A DNA stretch of 64,000 nt from Streptococcaceae bacterium AF77-01CM03A (lineage in GTDB: Bacteria > Bacillota > Bacilli > Lactobacillales > Streptococcaceae). The number at the start of each line of letters is the position of its first letter. The first letter of the stretch is position 1. The stretch spans positions 1 through 64,000 of the forward strand of contig JAQDDS010000002.1 of assembly GCA_027665725.1 (NCBI GenBank), written 5' to 3'. Below, in pieces: positions 24,829 to 33,805 of the stretch. A model generated the notes under the pieces. The model was not told the DNA's origin. It made no database searches and worked only from the letters and a program-made list of their open reading frames with translations. Made by a program: the position numbers and the translations under genes.

Positions 24829-26334
24829 ATGAAAGTTGTCAAAATTTTTTTAAGTATACTATCAGTGGTAATTATAGCAGGCTGTTCTTCTAAAAAGGAC
24901 TCTTATGTAGAAATTGAATCGATTAATAAGGAGTTAAGTAAATCGGATATTTTATCAGGGAATTTTGAAATATTGTCTGGTACGTGGTATAGTGAGGTAG
25001 GTAAAAATGAAGAGCAAATGATTCTGACAATTGATAAGGAGGGGAATGCTAAAGTATTTGATAAAAATAAAAAAATACAAAATAAGGGAAGTTTAGTTGT
25101 TGCAAATGACAATACTTTCGATAAAGGGTATTTGGTCATGAATGTAAAGGGAATAAAAGAAGGAGAAGAACGAAAAGAACGTAATATATATGCAGATGGC
25201 CGAATGGGGGAAGAGCAAGCATATAGTAAATTTGATAGGAATTTATATTTTTTCCAAGGAAAATCAGAGTACAATCGAGATGAAGTAGGATTTGACTTTT
25301 CAAGAGAGAATGAGAATGTTATCAAATATGATATACCGAAAAAAATAACAAAAGACACTCTGGTTTTTCAGAAAAATGAAAAACCTAAGGAAAAAGGTTA
25401 TGGAAGACCAAATGCAATTAATTATACTGTTTTTCATAGAAAAAATGAAATGAATGAACAACCTACACCAATTAAATCAAATCTTAATATTGATGAAATC
25501 AAAAATCGTAATTTCTCTTCAATTGCTGGTAATTGGAGAAATCCTGATGGGCATTCATTTAAAGTATATTCGGAAGGTAGAGGTGAATCGGTTTTTAATG
25601 GAAGTACAAGACGTGGAGTCATTGAATTTTCTACCGTACGAGATGATATTATACTTGGCGATTTTGGGAAAAAGACTGAACAATGGGTAATACCGATTTA
25701 CGCTAATGGAGATATTGGCAGAGAGGTGGATGGAGTTGATGGAGACAACATACAGATTATAAAATCTGGAGAGACTGTTGGAGCGACGAAAAATACTTTT
25801 CTTTATGATATCTTCGAATTACCAGATGGAGTACCACGTTTATCTGTTATAGATAGGGATGTTTTAACGCTAACAGATCATTTTGATGAATATTTTGAGA
25901 GCCCGTCAAAAGTATTTTTTAGAGAAAAGGAGATGAAACAGTTTGCTGATGTTAAAAATGAAAATATCATGAATATTGATGGATTGGTAAAAGGAGATTT
26001 TTCTACTGTAGTTGGAACTTGGGGAGTTCCTGAAGATCAAGGTATCGGGAATAGGATAAAAATTGATGAAAAAGGAGTGCTGACTTGGATAGGTTCTAGA
26101 TCAGCAGAACGAATAATACATGATGTGAAAAAGAATGCTGATAATAGTGGGATTGGAATATTTGGGAAAGAGTTTAATTGGGAAACAGTTACTCCATCAA
26201 ACTACATTAATTTTATTCCTGCGGGTGTTGCTATTAAAGGTGAAGAAAACAGTGACAGTAGTAAAGATCGTATTATTTTTGGATCTATTGAAAAACAATC
26301 AGACAAAAAGATTTTTTATCGCTTAGATGAATGA
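24829..26334 (+). CDS. surface lipoprotein with three DUF6287-like modules
   Basis: Secreted lipoprotein of 501 aa. A signal peptide ends in the lipobox IIAGC with the lipidated Cys19. The mature part contains three related modules starting near residues 43, 220 and 382, each opening with a variant of GDFSSIAGTW: SGNFEILSGTW, NRNFSSIAGNW and KGDFSTVVGTW. Each is followed by a lipocalin-like run of short beta strands and ends in a phrase such as KVFFRE or KIFYRL. I recall this module from streptococcal lipoproteins as DUF6287; the role is unknown. RBS AGGAGAA is excellent. Part of the AT-rich island, coupled to the upstream gene. Confidence 0.75.
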   Translation: MKVVKIFLSILSVVIIAGCSSKKDSYVEIESINKELSKSDILSGNFEILSGTWYSEVGKNEEQMILTIDKEGNAKVFDKNKKIQNKGSLVVANDNTFDKGYLVMNVKGIKEGEERKERNIYADGRMGEEQAYSKFDRNLYFFQGKSEYNRDEVGFDFSRENENVIKYDIPKKITKDTLVFQKNEKPKEKGYGRPNAINYTVFHRKNEMNEQPTPIKSNLNIDEIKNRNFSSIAGNWRNPDGHSFKVYSEGRGESVFNGSTRRGVIEFSTVRDDIILGDFGKKTEQWVIPIYANGDIGREVDGVDGDNIQIIKSGETVGATKNTFLYDIFELPDGVPRLSVIDRDVLTLTDHFDEYFESPSKVFFREKEMKQFADVKNENIMNIDGLVKGDFSTVVGTWGVPEDQGIGNRIKIDEKGVLTWIGSRSAERIIHDVKKNADNSGIGIFGKEFNWETVTPSNYINFIPAGVAIKGEENSDSSKDRIIFGSIEKQSDKKIFYRLDE

Positions 26335-26385
26335 TTTAATGAATAAAAAACCGAGAATATAGTTGAAATTATATATAAAAAATGC

Positions 26386-26422
26386 ATAGCAGTTATACGA
26401 TTTTGTATAACTGCTATTTTTT
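26386..26422 (+). terminator. terminator at the end of the accessory island
   Basis: Perfect 13-bp stem atagcagttatac/gtataactgctat with a 6-base loop, followed by six T. Separates the island from tatD. Confidence 0.85.
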
Positions 26423-26509
26423 ATCGCTGACTGTTGTGTTTGGGGAATGTATAATTGTCTATTTAAGATATATAAATAAAAGAAACATGAGGAAGTTATG
26501 CAGTTATGT

Positions 26510-26515
26510 TATAAT
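26510..26515 (+). promoter_or_regulatory. -10 of the present tatD promoter
   Basis: TATAAT, 65 bases before the tatD start. The -35 is poor. It lies within the inserted DNA, so the island appears to have supplied tatD with a new promoter. Confidence 0.5.
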
Positions 26516-26580
26516 TAAGCTATGTTACATGGCTTTTTTGGGCAGTTAAGGAACATTGAGGAAAGAGAAGGAAATATAGT

Positions 26581-27360
26581 TTGGATATTTTTGATACACA
26601 TACCCACTTGAATGTGGAAGAATTTTCAGGAAGAGAAGCAGAAGAGCTTGCCTTAGCAGCTGAAATGGGCGTAACTCGGATGAATATCGTGGGTTTTGAC
26701 AAGCCTACTATTGAGCGGGCCATAGAACTAGCAGATAAGTATGATCAACTCTATGCGACTATTGGTTGGCATCCGACAGAGGCAGGGACCTATACAGAGG
26801 ACGTTGAGAATTACCTGTTGGAGAAACTAAAACATCCCAAAGTTGTTGCCTTGGGTGAGATTGGTTTGGACTATCACTGGATGACAGCGCCTAAAGAAGT
26901 TCAAGAGAAGGTTTTCCGTCGTCAGATTCAGCTATCAAAGGAAATGGACTTGCCTTTTGTAGTTCATACCCGTGATGCGCTAGAAGATACCTATGAGATT
27001 ATTAAGAGTGAGGGCGTTGGTCCTCGTGGTGGGATTATGCATTCCTTCTCAGGTTCTCTAGAGTGGGCTGAAAAGTTTGTGGAGCTTGGCATGACTATTT
27101 CATTTTCTGGAGTGGTGACCTTTAAAAAAGCGACGGATATCCAAGAGGCTGCTAAAGAGTTATCTTTGGATAAGATTTTGGTAGAAACAGATGCCCCTTA
27201 CCTGGCTCCTGTTCCTAAACGTGGCTGTGAAAACAAGACAGCTTACACGCGCTATGTAGTGGACTTTATCGCAGACTTGCGTGACGTGTCAACAGAAGAA
27301 TTAGCTGCTGCAACCAGTGCCAATGCAGAACGAATCTTTGGATTGGAACATAAATCATGA
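26581..27360 (+). CDS. tatD: TatD-family metal-dependent DNase
   Basis: Cytoplasmic metallo-hydrolase of the TatD family (3'-5' DNase in studied members), 259 aa. The first metal motif DTHTHLN puts the His pair at 7 and 9; GEIGLDYHW carries the bridging Glu, and VVHTRDA, MHSFSG and ETDAPYLAP carry the remaining ligands. It starts at TTG 26581 behind AGAAGGAAA, whereas the group normally starts MIFDTHT. A remnant of that start lies 4.5 kb upstream (22060), so this start has been rebuilt by insertion. It overlaps rnmV by 4 bases. Confidence 0.92.
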   Translation: MDIFDTHTHLNVEEFSGREAEELALAAEMGVTRMNIVGFDKPTIERAIELADKYDQLYATIGWHPTEAGTYTEDVENYLLEKLKHPKVVALGEIGLDYHWMTAPKEVQEKVFRRQIQLSKEMDLPFVVHTRDALEDTYEIIKSEGVGPRGGIMHSFSGSLEWAEKFVELGMTISFSGVVTFKKATDIQEAAKELSLDKILVETDAPYLAPVPKRGCENKTAYTRYVVDFIADLRDVSTEELAAATSANAERIFGLEHKS

Positions 27361-27920
27361 AAGAGAAAATTTCCCAAGTCATCGTAGTCGAAGGGCGCGA
27401 TGATACGGCTAATCTCAAACGTTATTTTGATGTGGAGACCTATGAGACTCGTGGTTCGGCTATCAATGAACAAGACCTTGAACGAATTCAACGTCTACAC
27501 CAACGTCATGGGGTGATTGTCTTTACAGATCCAGATTTTAACGGTGAACGCATTCGTCGTTTGATTATGACGGCCATTCCAACGGTACAGCATGCCTTTC
27601 TCAAGAGAGATGAGGCTGTTCCCAAATCTAAGTCCAAGGGACGTTCTCTAGGAATCGAGCATGCCAGTTACGAAGACTTGAAAACAGCGCTAGAACAAGT
27701 AACAGAACAGTTTGAAGTAGAAAATGACTTTGATATTAGCCGTAGTGACTTGATTCGTCTTGGTTTTCTAGCGGGCGCAGATAGCCGAAAACGCAGAGAA
27801 TATCTAGGAGAGACTCTTCGTATCGGTTATTCCAATGGCAAGCAGCTCCTTAAACGTTTAGAGTTATTTGGGATAAGTCTAGCTGAAGTTGAAGATGCGA
27901 TGAAATCGTATGAGAATTGA
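27357..27920 (+). CDS. rnmV: ribonuclease M5
   Basis: Toprim-domain endonuclease that matures the 5S rRNA precursor, 187 aa. The Toprim Glu is in VVEGRDD (residues 9-15), and the Asp pair in TDPDFNG. The ATGA overlap with tatD indicates translational coupling, the usual arrangement in Firmicutes. Length is normal. Confidence 0.93.
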   Translation: MKEKISQVIVVEGRDDTANLKRYFDVETYETRGSAINEQDLERIQRLHQRHGVIVFTDPDFNGERIRRLIMTAIPTVQHAFLKRDEAVPKSKSKGRSLGIEHASYEDLKTALEQVTEQFEVENDFDISRSDLIRLGFLAGADSRKRREYLGETLRIGYSNGKQLLKRLELFGISLAEVEDAMKSYEN

Positions 27921-28053
27921 GAAACTCCCCCAAAATGTGGAGGGAATGTGATACAATAGAAGTAATAATATACGGTTTAATCAGGCTTGCTTGCAAGCAT
28001 TAGAAAAGTGACTCCATAGGATTTTTGCTGAGTGGAGATAATGAGGAAAAGTT

Positions 28054-29472
28054 ATGGGAATCTTTGATTTTTTAAAAAAGACAGAAGCAACAAAAACAAC
28101 TGAATCCAATAAGGAAACAGTAGAAACAAGAGACAATGCTTGTGTGGGAGTTCTAGATTTTCTTCCTATGAAGGAAACGAATCAATTATTGATTGTTGGG
28201 AGTTTAGAAGGAAGTCTCAAGATTGGAGATCAGTTGCAGTTTTGTAATCCTGACCAAGGAATGGAAATTCTTGGCACTGTAATGGTTAAAAAACTTAGCA
28301 GTCAAAACAAAGATGCAGAGAGTCTTACTGATGAAGTGTTTGCCCATCTAGTGGTTGATAGGATTCCTTCTCTAACTAAATTGAAAAAGGGAAGTGTACT
28401 CTTTAGTTCAGGTGTTGATGAGGAGCAAAAATTATCTAGCTATTCAGATGCTCTTTATCGTGCTTTTGTAGCCATCCAAGAGGGTCAGTTAACAAATGAA
28501 GACTATTTGGCAGCTAGTCTTGATGATAGCGTAGAGATTTTACGTCTCTTTTTATGGATATGCCGTCAAAATCAGGAAACTGAAAGTGAAGAAAGCTATC
28601 AAGCCAACACTCGTAAGTTGGAACGTCTCGCGGAAATCGTCAAGGACAAATTGTTAGCGGCAGATTCTGTTTATGCAGTTTATTCAGAAAAAACAGGCGA
28701 ACCCTATCTTTTTTCAACGACCTATGACAGGGGAGACGAGGGCTATCTCTGCACGGATCCGATGATTATGCTTTTGACACCATCTTGGTATCGCCAATTC
28801 AAGGAAACCATTGATAGTCGACCAAACTCAGTGGTTAAACTGATTGAAAATGCGGAAGATAAAAAAGGGATTGAAAATTTCCTAGGGACAGCCTTTTACT
28901 TAAATGGAGCCTTGGGAGCAATCTTTAATTCCAAGGAAGTCAGCATCAGTGCTTCAGCCTTAGTCCAAAAACCAGATTTTTCTGATTTGCCAGAAATACA
29001 AGTGCCTGTCATGAATCCTGATCTAGTAAGATGGATGCTCTTGATGGGGCAATTAGATTATCCGATTACTGAAGAGCAAGAATTACTTTATAAACTCTAT
29101 TATAAGTTCTTCTCAGAAGCTATGCCTAAAGCAAAATTCCTATTGCCTTTAGATGCAGCTTCGGAATTTAAAGGCAATAGTCAGGAAGGGAACTCCTTTG
29201 TCTTGGAAAAAGATTCTAGTTTTAACATTCCGGTCAAAGAAGGAAAAGATGGCAGAAATTCTGTTCCAGTATTTACTGATTGGAAACGTCTACGAATGGT
29301 TTTCGATGAAAAATGGAATGGCATGATTGAAGAAGCGGGAGGCATGATTGAAGTTTTTGATTATGCCATTAACCCAACTGAGTATTATGAAGCGGGTGCC
29401 TATGTTAGCCTAACAGCTTTTAGAGACATGCAAAAGCTTAGTGAGGGACAAGAAGGAAGAACTCAAGATTAG
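28054..29472 (+). CDS. SseB-domain protein with an EF-Tu-like N-terminal module
   Basis: Cytoplasmic protein of 472 aa. After a Lys/Thr-rich start, residues 28-125 form a small beta domain resembling translation-factor domain 2 (LIVGSLEGSLKIGDQLQF). The middle is unassigned, and residues 359-470 resemble the SseB family (KFLLPLD..., then VFTDWKRLRMVFD). SseB-like domains have no agreed biochemical role in Gram-positives. AGGAAAA precedes the ATG. The upstream gap holds TACAAT at 27952 and a 12-base palindrome at 27988-27999. It lies between rnmV and rsmA, apparently as its own unit. Confidence 0.6.
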   Translation: MGIFDFLKKTEATKTTESNKETVETRDNACVGVLDFLPMKETNQLLIVGSLEGSLKIGDQLQFCNPDQGMEILGTVMVKKLSSQNKDAESLTDEVFAHLVVDRIPSLTKLKKGSVLFSSGVDEEQKLSSYSDALYRAFVAIQEGQLTNEDYLAASLDDSVEILRLFLWICRQNQETESEESYQANTRKLERLAEIVKDKLLAADSVYAVYSEKTGEPYLFSTTYDRGDEGYLCTDPMIMLLTPSWYRQFKETIDSRPNSVVKLIENAEDKKGIENFLGTAFYLNGALGAIFNSKEVSISASALVQKPDFSDLPEIQVPVMNPDLVRWMLLMGQLDYPITEEQELLYKLYYKFFSEAMPKAKFLLPLDAASEFKGNSQEGNSFVLEKDSSFNIPVKEGKDGRNSVPVFTDWKRLRMVFDEKWNGMIEEAGGMIEVFDYAINPTEYYEAGAYVSLTAFRDMQKLSEGQEGRTQD

Positions 29473-29502
29473 AAAGTTCTTTAATATTAGAAAAGAGAAT
29501 AA

Positions 29503-30375
29503 ATGAGAATTGCAGATTATAGCGTGACCAAGGCAGTGCTGGAGCGTCACGGTTTTACCTTTAAAAAATCCTTCGGGCAAAATTTCTTGACCGATACCAA
29601 CATCCTTCAAAAAATTGTGGATACGGCTGAAATTGATGACCAAGTCAATGTTATCGAAATCGGTCCAGGGATTGGTGCCTTGACTGAGTTTTTAGCTGAG
29701 CGTGCAGCTCAAGTCATGGCCTTTGAGATTGATCACCGCTTGGTACCAATCCTGGCAGATACTCTGCGTGATTTTGACAATGTGACCGTAGTCAACGAGG
29801 ATATACTAAAAGTTGACTTGGCACAACATATCCAGAATTTCAAAAATCCTGACTTACCAATCAAGGTGGTAGCCAACTTGCCTTACTATATCACGACGCC
29901 TATTCTCATGCACTTGATTGAAAGTGGCATTCCTTTTAGTGAGTTTGTGGTCATGATGCAAAAAGAAGTGGCAGATCGTATCTCTGCTCAACCAAATACC
30001 AAGGCATATGGTAGCTTGTCCATTGCAGTTCAGTATTACATGACAGCTAAGGTTGCTTTTATCGTACCTCGTACAGTCTTTGTGCCAGCACCAAATGTGG
30101 ACTCAGCTATCCTGAAAATGGTACGTCGCCCAGAACCGGCTGTAGCAGTGGAAGACGAGAAATTCTTCTTTAAAGTTTCCAAGGCTAGTTTTACTCATCG
30201 TCGCAAGACCTTGTGGAACAACTTAACTGGTTACTTTGGAAAGACAGAAGAAATCAAGGATAAATTGACTAAGGCTTTGGACCAAGCAGGCTTGTCACCA
30301 AGTGTACGTGGTGAAGCATTAAGCTTGGAAGAATTTGCCAGTCTAACCGATGCGCTTAAAGGACAAGGACTCTAA
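29503..30375 (+). CDS. rsmA: 16S rRNA (adenine1518/1519-N6)-dimethyltransferase
   Basis: RsmA/KsgA dimethylates two adjacent adenines in helix 45 of 16S rRNA late in small-subunit assembly, using SAM. The 290-aa protein has the SAM motif [10 protein letters not shown] near residues 50-59 and the catalytic NLPYY near 125-129. GAATA-type ribosome site is modest. One base separates its stop from the rsgA start, so two small-subunit maturation genes are co-transcribed. Loss of this gene gives kasugamycin resistance (established). Confidence 0.95.
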   Translation: MRIADYSVTKAVLERHGFTFKKSFGQNFLTDTNILQKIVDTAEIDDQVNVIEIGPGIGALTEFLAERAAQVMAFEIDHRLVPILADTLRDFDNVTVVNEDILKVDLAQHIQNFKNPDLPIKVVANLPYYITTPILMHLIESGIPFSEFVVMMQKEVADRISAQPNTKAYGSLSIAVQYYMTAKVAFIVPRTVFVPAPNVDSAILKMVRRPEPAVAVEDEKFFFKVSKASFTHRRKTLWNNLTGYFGKTEEIKDKLTKALDQAGLSPSVRGEALSLEEFASLTDALKGQGL

Positions 30376-30376
30376 G

Positions 30377-31255
30377 ATGCAGGGACAGATCATTAAAGCT
30401 TTGGCCGGCTTCTACTATGTGGAGAGCGATGACCAGGTTTATCAAACACGCGCGCGTGGAAATTTTCGTAAAAAAGGCCATACGCCCTATGTTGGAGATT
30501 GGGTAGATTTTTCTGCAGAGGAGAACTCAGAAGGCTATATTTTGGAAATTTATGAACGAAAAAATAGTTTGGTTCGCCCACCCATTGTCAATATTGACCA
30601 AGCTGTTGTCATTATGTCAGTTAAAGAACCTGACTTTAATAGCAATTTATTGGATCGCTTCTTGGTACTCTTAGAACATAAGGGCATTCATCCTATCGTT
30701 TATATTTCTAAAATGGACCTCTTGTCAGATCGACGAGAACTGGATTTTTACGAGAAAACCTATGATGCTATTGGTTACGACTTTGTGACGAGTAAAGAAG
30801 AACTTTTACCCTTGTTGACAGGCAAGGTTACGGTCTTTATGGGGCAGACGGGTGTTGGAAAGTCAACTCTCCTCAATAAAATCGCACCTGACCTTAATCT
30901 TGAAACAGGAGAAATCTCAGACAGTCTGGGCCGTGGTCGTCACACCACTCGAGCGGTTAGTTTTTACAATCTCAATGGTGGGAAAATCGCAGACACACCA
31001 GGTTTTTCATCGCTGGATTACGAAGTAACAACAGCAGAAGACCTTAATCGAGCCTTTCCAGAGATTGCTAGTGTCAGTCGAGACTGCAAGTTCCGTACTT
31101 GTACGCATACCCACGAACCTTCTTGCGCGGTTAAGCCTGCAGTAGAAGAAGGTACCATTGCGAACTTCCGCTTTGATAACTACCTACAATTCCTCAGTGA
31201 GATTGAAAATCGCAGAGAAACCTATAAAAAAGTCAGCAAAAAAATTCCAAAATAA
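30377..31255 (+). CDS. rsgA: ribosome small subunit-dependent GTPase RsgA
   Basis: Circularly permuted GTPase aiding 30S maturation, 292 aa. N-terminal OB domain (residues 1-70), GTPase domain with Walker [10 protein letters not shown] near 155-163, and a C-terminal zinc-binding cluster [17 protein letters not shown] 30377 ([11 protein letters not shown]) was chosen over 30350, which is inside rsmA. The G4 motif precedes Walker A (SKMDL), as expected for the permuted order. Confidence 0.95.
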   Translation: MQGQIIKALAGFYYVESDDQVYQTRARGNFRKKGHTPYVGDWVDFSAEENSEGYILEIYERKNSLVRPPIVNIDQAVVIMSVKEPDFNSNLLDRFLVLLEHKGIHPIVYISKMDLLSDRRELDFYEKTYDAIGYDFVTSKEELLPLLTGKVTVFMGQTGVGKSTLLNKIAPDLNLETGEISDSLGRGRHTTRAVSFYNLNGGKIADTPGFSSLDYEVTTAEDLNRAFPEIASVSRDCKFRTCTHTHEPSCAVKPAVEEGTIANFRFDNYLQFLSEIENRRETYKKVSKKIPK

Positions 31256-31265
31256 GGAGAAGCTT

Positions 31266-31922
31266 ATGTCTCAATACAAGATTGCTCCGTCAATTCTGGC
31301 AGCAGATTATGCCAACTTTGAACGTGAAATTAAACGCCTAGAAGCAACTGGGGCAGAATACGCCCATATCGATATCATGGATGGTCACTTTGTACCTCAG
31401 ATCAGCTTTGGTGCAGGTGTAGTCGAAAGTCTTCGTCCTCATAGCAAGATGGTCTTTGATTGCCATTTGATGGTATCAAATCCCGAACATCATTTAGAAG
31501 ACTTTGCGCGTGCAGGTGCAGACATCATCAGCATCCATGTTGAAGCAACTCCTCATATCCACGGGGCTCTTCAAAAGATTCGTTCTTTGGGAGTGAAGCC
31601 TTCTGTTGTCATTAACCCTGGAACACCTGTTGAGGCTATCAAGCATGTTCTTCACCTAGTTGACCAAGTCTTGGTGATGACGGTTAACCCTGGCTTTGGT
31701 GGTCAAGCTTTCCTACCTGAAACCATGGATAAGATTCGCGAGTTGGTTGCCCTTCGTGAGGAAAAAGGCTTGAACTTTGAAATTGAAGTCGATGGTGGGA
31801 TTGATGACCAGACTATTGCTCAAGCTAAAGAAGCTGGCGCTACAGTCTTTGTAGCAGGATCCTATGCCTTTAAGGGAGATGTCAATGAACGAGTGCAAAC
31901 TCTCAGAAAACAACTGGACTAA
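31266..31922 (+). CDS. rpe: ribulose-phosphate 3-epimerase
   Basis: TIM-barrel metalloenzyme interconverting ribulose-5-phosphate and xylulose-5-phosphate in the pentose phosphate pathway, 218 aa. Family motifs are HIDIMDGHFVP (catalytic Asp and metal His), FDCHLMV, and MTVNPGFGGQ, then EVDGGID. ATG 31266 has AAGGAGA upstream. Overlaps thiN by 38 bases. The association of rsgA-rpe-thiN is common in Firmicutes. Confidence 0.95.
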   Translation: MSQYKIAPSILAADYANFEREIKRLEATGAEYAHIDIMDGHFVPQISFGAGVVESLRPHSKMVFDCHLMVSNPEHHLEDFARAGADIISIHVEATPHIHGALQKIRSLGVKPSVVINPGTPVEAIKHVLHLVDQVLVMTVNPGFGGQAFLPETMDKIRELVALREEKGLNFEIEVDGGIDDQTIAQAKEAGATVFVAGSYAFKGDVNERVQTLRKQLD

Positions 31923-32547
31923 AGTTGCTGTTTTTGCCGGCGGAGATCGCGGTCATTATCGGACAGATTTTGACTGCTTTATCGGTGTGGATCGAGGCTC
32001 ACTTTGGGTACTGGAGGAAAAACTTCCTCTTGCTCTTGCAGTTGGGGATTTTGATTCTGTGACTGTAGAAGAGCGTCAGTTGATTCAAAAACACGCTCTT
32101 CACTTTATCCAAGCCCATCCAGAAAAAGATGATACGGATCTGGAACTAGCACTCTTAACGATTTTTGAAAAGAATCCTCAGGCTCAGGTGACTATTTTTG
32201 GTGCCCTAGGTGGTCGCATCGATCACATGTTGGCCAATGTGTTTCTACCCAGTAATCCCAAATTAGCACCCTATATGCGCCAAATAGAGATTGAGGATGG
32301 GCAAAATTTAATTGCCTATTGTCCAGAAGGTACCAGTCAACTAGAGCCACGTTCGGACTACGATTATCTGGCCTTTATGCCGGTTCGGGATAGCCAGTTG
32401 ACTATTCTTGGAGCCAAGTATGAACTGACAGAGGAGAATTTTTTCTTTAAGAAAGTTTATGCTTCTAACGAATATATAGATAGGGAAGTTTCGGTGACTT
32501 GCCCAGACGGCTATGTGGTCGTACTGCATAGCAAGGACAGGAGATAG
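31885..32547 (+). CDS. thiN: thiamine pyrophosphokinase
   Basis: Makes thiamine diphosphate from thiamine and ATP, 220 aa, cytoplasmic. The N-terminal catalytic part has AVFAGGDRG, DCFIGVDRGS and the Asp-rich VGDFDS near 53-58, then HPEKDDTDLE; a C-terminal beta domain completes the fold. The start is uncertain: ATG 31885 has AGGGAGA upstream and lies inside rpe, while homology starts only about 12 residues later. Confidence 0.92.
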   Translation: MNECKLSENNWTKVAVFAGGDRGHYRTDFDCFIGVDRGSLWVLEEKLPLALAVGDFDSVTVEERQLIQKHALHFIQAHPEKDDTDLELALLTIFEKNPQAQVTIFGALGGRIDHMLANVFLPSNPKLAPYMRQIEIEDGQNLIAYCPEGTSQLEPRSDYDYLAFMPVRDSQLTILGAKYELTEENFFFKKVYASNEYIDREVSVTCPDGYVVVLHSKDRR

Positions 32548-32548
32548 G

Positions 32549-33805
32549 ATGGAGATTATATTACTACTGTTACTAATTGCTAACCTAGCCGGCCTCTTTC
32601 TCATTTGGCAGAGGCAGGAAAAGCAGGAGAAATACCTGACCAAAAGTTTAGAAGACCAGGCAGATAATCTCTCAGACCAGTTAGATTATCGATTTGAACA
32701 AGCTCGACAGGCCAGTCAGCTGGATCAAAAAAATCTTGAAGTGGCTGTCAGTGATCGCTTGCAAGAAGTGCGAATCGAATTGCACCAAGGTCTGACCCAG
32801 GTTCGACAGGAGATGAATGAAAACCTCCTCCAAACCAGAGATAAGACTGACCAAAGACTACAGGCCTTGCAGGAGTCAAATGAGCAACGTTTAGAGCAGA
32901 TACGCCAAACGGTCGAGGAAAAGCTAGAAAAGACCTTGCAGACACGTTTACAAGCCTCCTTCGAGACAGTTTCCAAGCAATTGGAATCTGTCAATCGGGG
33001 CCTAGGTGAAATGCAGACTGTTGCGCGAGATGTCGGTGCGCTTAATAAGGTCTTATCTGGAACCAAGACGCGAGGAATTCTGGGTGAATTACAACTGGGA
33101 CAGATTATTGAAGATATCATGACACCTGCCCAGTATGAACGAGAATTTGCAACGGTTGAAAACTCTAATGAACGTGTGGAATACGCCATTAAGTTACCTG
33201 GACAAGGTGACCAGGAATATGTCTATCTACCAATTGATTCCAAGTTTCCACTGGCAGATTATTACCGTCTGGAAGAAGCCTATGAAGCAGGTGACAAGGA
33301 AGAGATTGAGCGCTGTCGCAAGTCTCTCCTAGCAAGCGTCAAGCGTTTTGCCAAAGATATCAAGAACAAGTACATAGCACCGCCAAGGACGACCAATTTT
33401 GGAGTTTTGTTTGTCCCAACAGAAGGTCTTTACTCAGAAATCGTTAGGAATCCGATTTTCTTTGATGGTTTGAGACGGGAGGAGCAGATTATCGTAGCTG
33501 GACCAAGTACCTTGTCAGCCCTTCTTAACTCCCTATCTGTTGGCTTCAAAACTCTAAATATCCAAAAGAGTGCTGACCATATTAGCCAAACTCTAGCCAA
33601 CGTTAAAACCGAATTTGGCAAGTTTGGTGGTATTCTGGTTAAAGCGCAAAAACACCTCCAACATGCCACTGGTAATATTGATGAATTGTTAAACCGACGT
33701 ACTTCAGCTATTGAGCGAACTCTCCGACATATTGAATTGTCAGAAGGTGAGCCTATGCTTGATTTGCTCCAGTTCCAAGAAGATGAGGAAGAATATGAAG
33801 ATTAG
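32549..33805 (+). CDS. rmuC: DNA recombination protein RmuC
   Basis: RmuC family protein, 418 aa, linked to DNA inversion/recombination control. An N-terminal membrane segment (IILLLLLIANLAGLFLIW) is followed by a long Gln/Glu/Arg-rich coiled coil (about 25-150) and then the nuclease-like RmuC domain (about 160-380) with LGELQLGQIIEDI and YLPIDSKFPLADY. ATG 32549 has AGGAGATA upstream. Overlaps the next gene by 11 bases. Confidence 0.92.
   Translation: MEIILLLLLIANLAGLFLIWQRQEKQEKYLTKSLEDQADNLSDQLDYRFEQARQASQLDQKNLEVAVSDRLQEVRIELHQGLTQVRQEMNENLLQTRDKTDQRLQALQESNEQRLEQIRQTVEEKLEKTLQTRLQASFETVSKQLESVNRGLGEMQTVARDVGALNKVLSGTKTRGILGELQLGQIIEDIMTPAQYEREFATVENSNERVEYAIKLPGQGDQEYVYLPIDSKFPLADYYRLEEAYEAGDKEEIERCRKSLLASVKRFAKDIKNKYIAPPRTTNFGVLFVPTEGLYSEIVRNPIFFDGLRREEQIIVAGPSTLSALLNSLSVGFKTLNIQKSADHISQTLANVKTEFGKFGGILVKAQKHLQHATGNIDELLNRRTSAIERTLRHIELSEGEPMLDLLQFQEDEEEYED

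Noticed and set aside
24903..25358. Minus-strand ORF of 151 aa inside the lipoprotein gene
   Set aside because: Ser/Phe/Leu-rich shadow of an AT-rich gene; no start signal.
32725..33189. Minus-strand ORF of 154 aa inside rmuC, and similar ones inside gltX (16049-16666), yidC-region and amiE
   Set aside because: Shadows of real genes in highly biased codon regions; no ribosome sites or promoters, and the composition is low-complexity.
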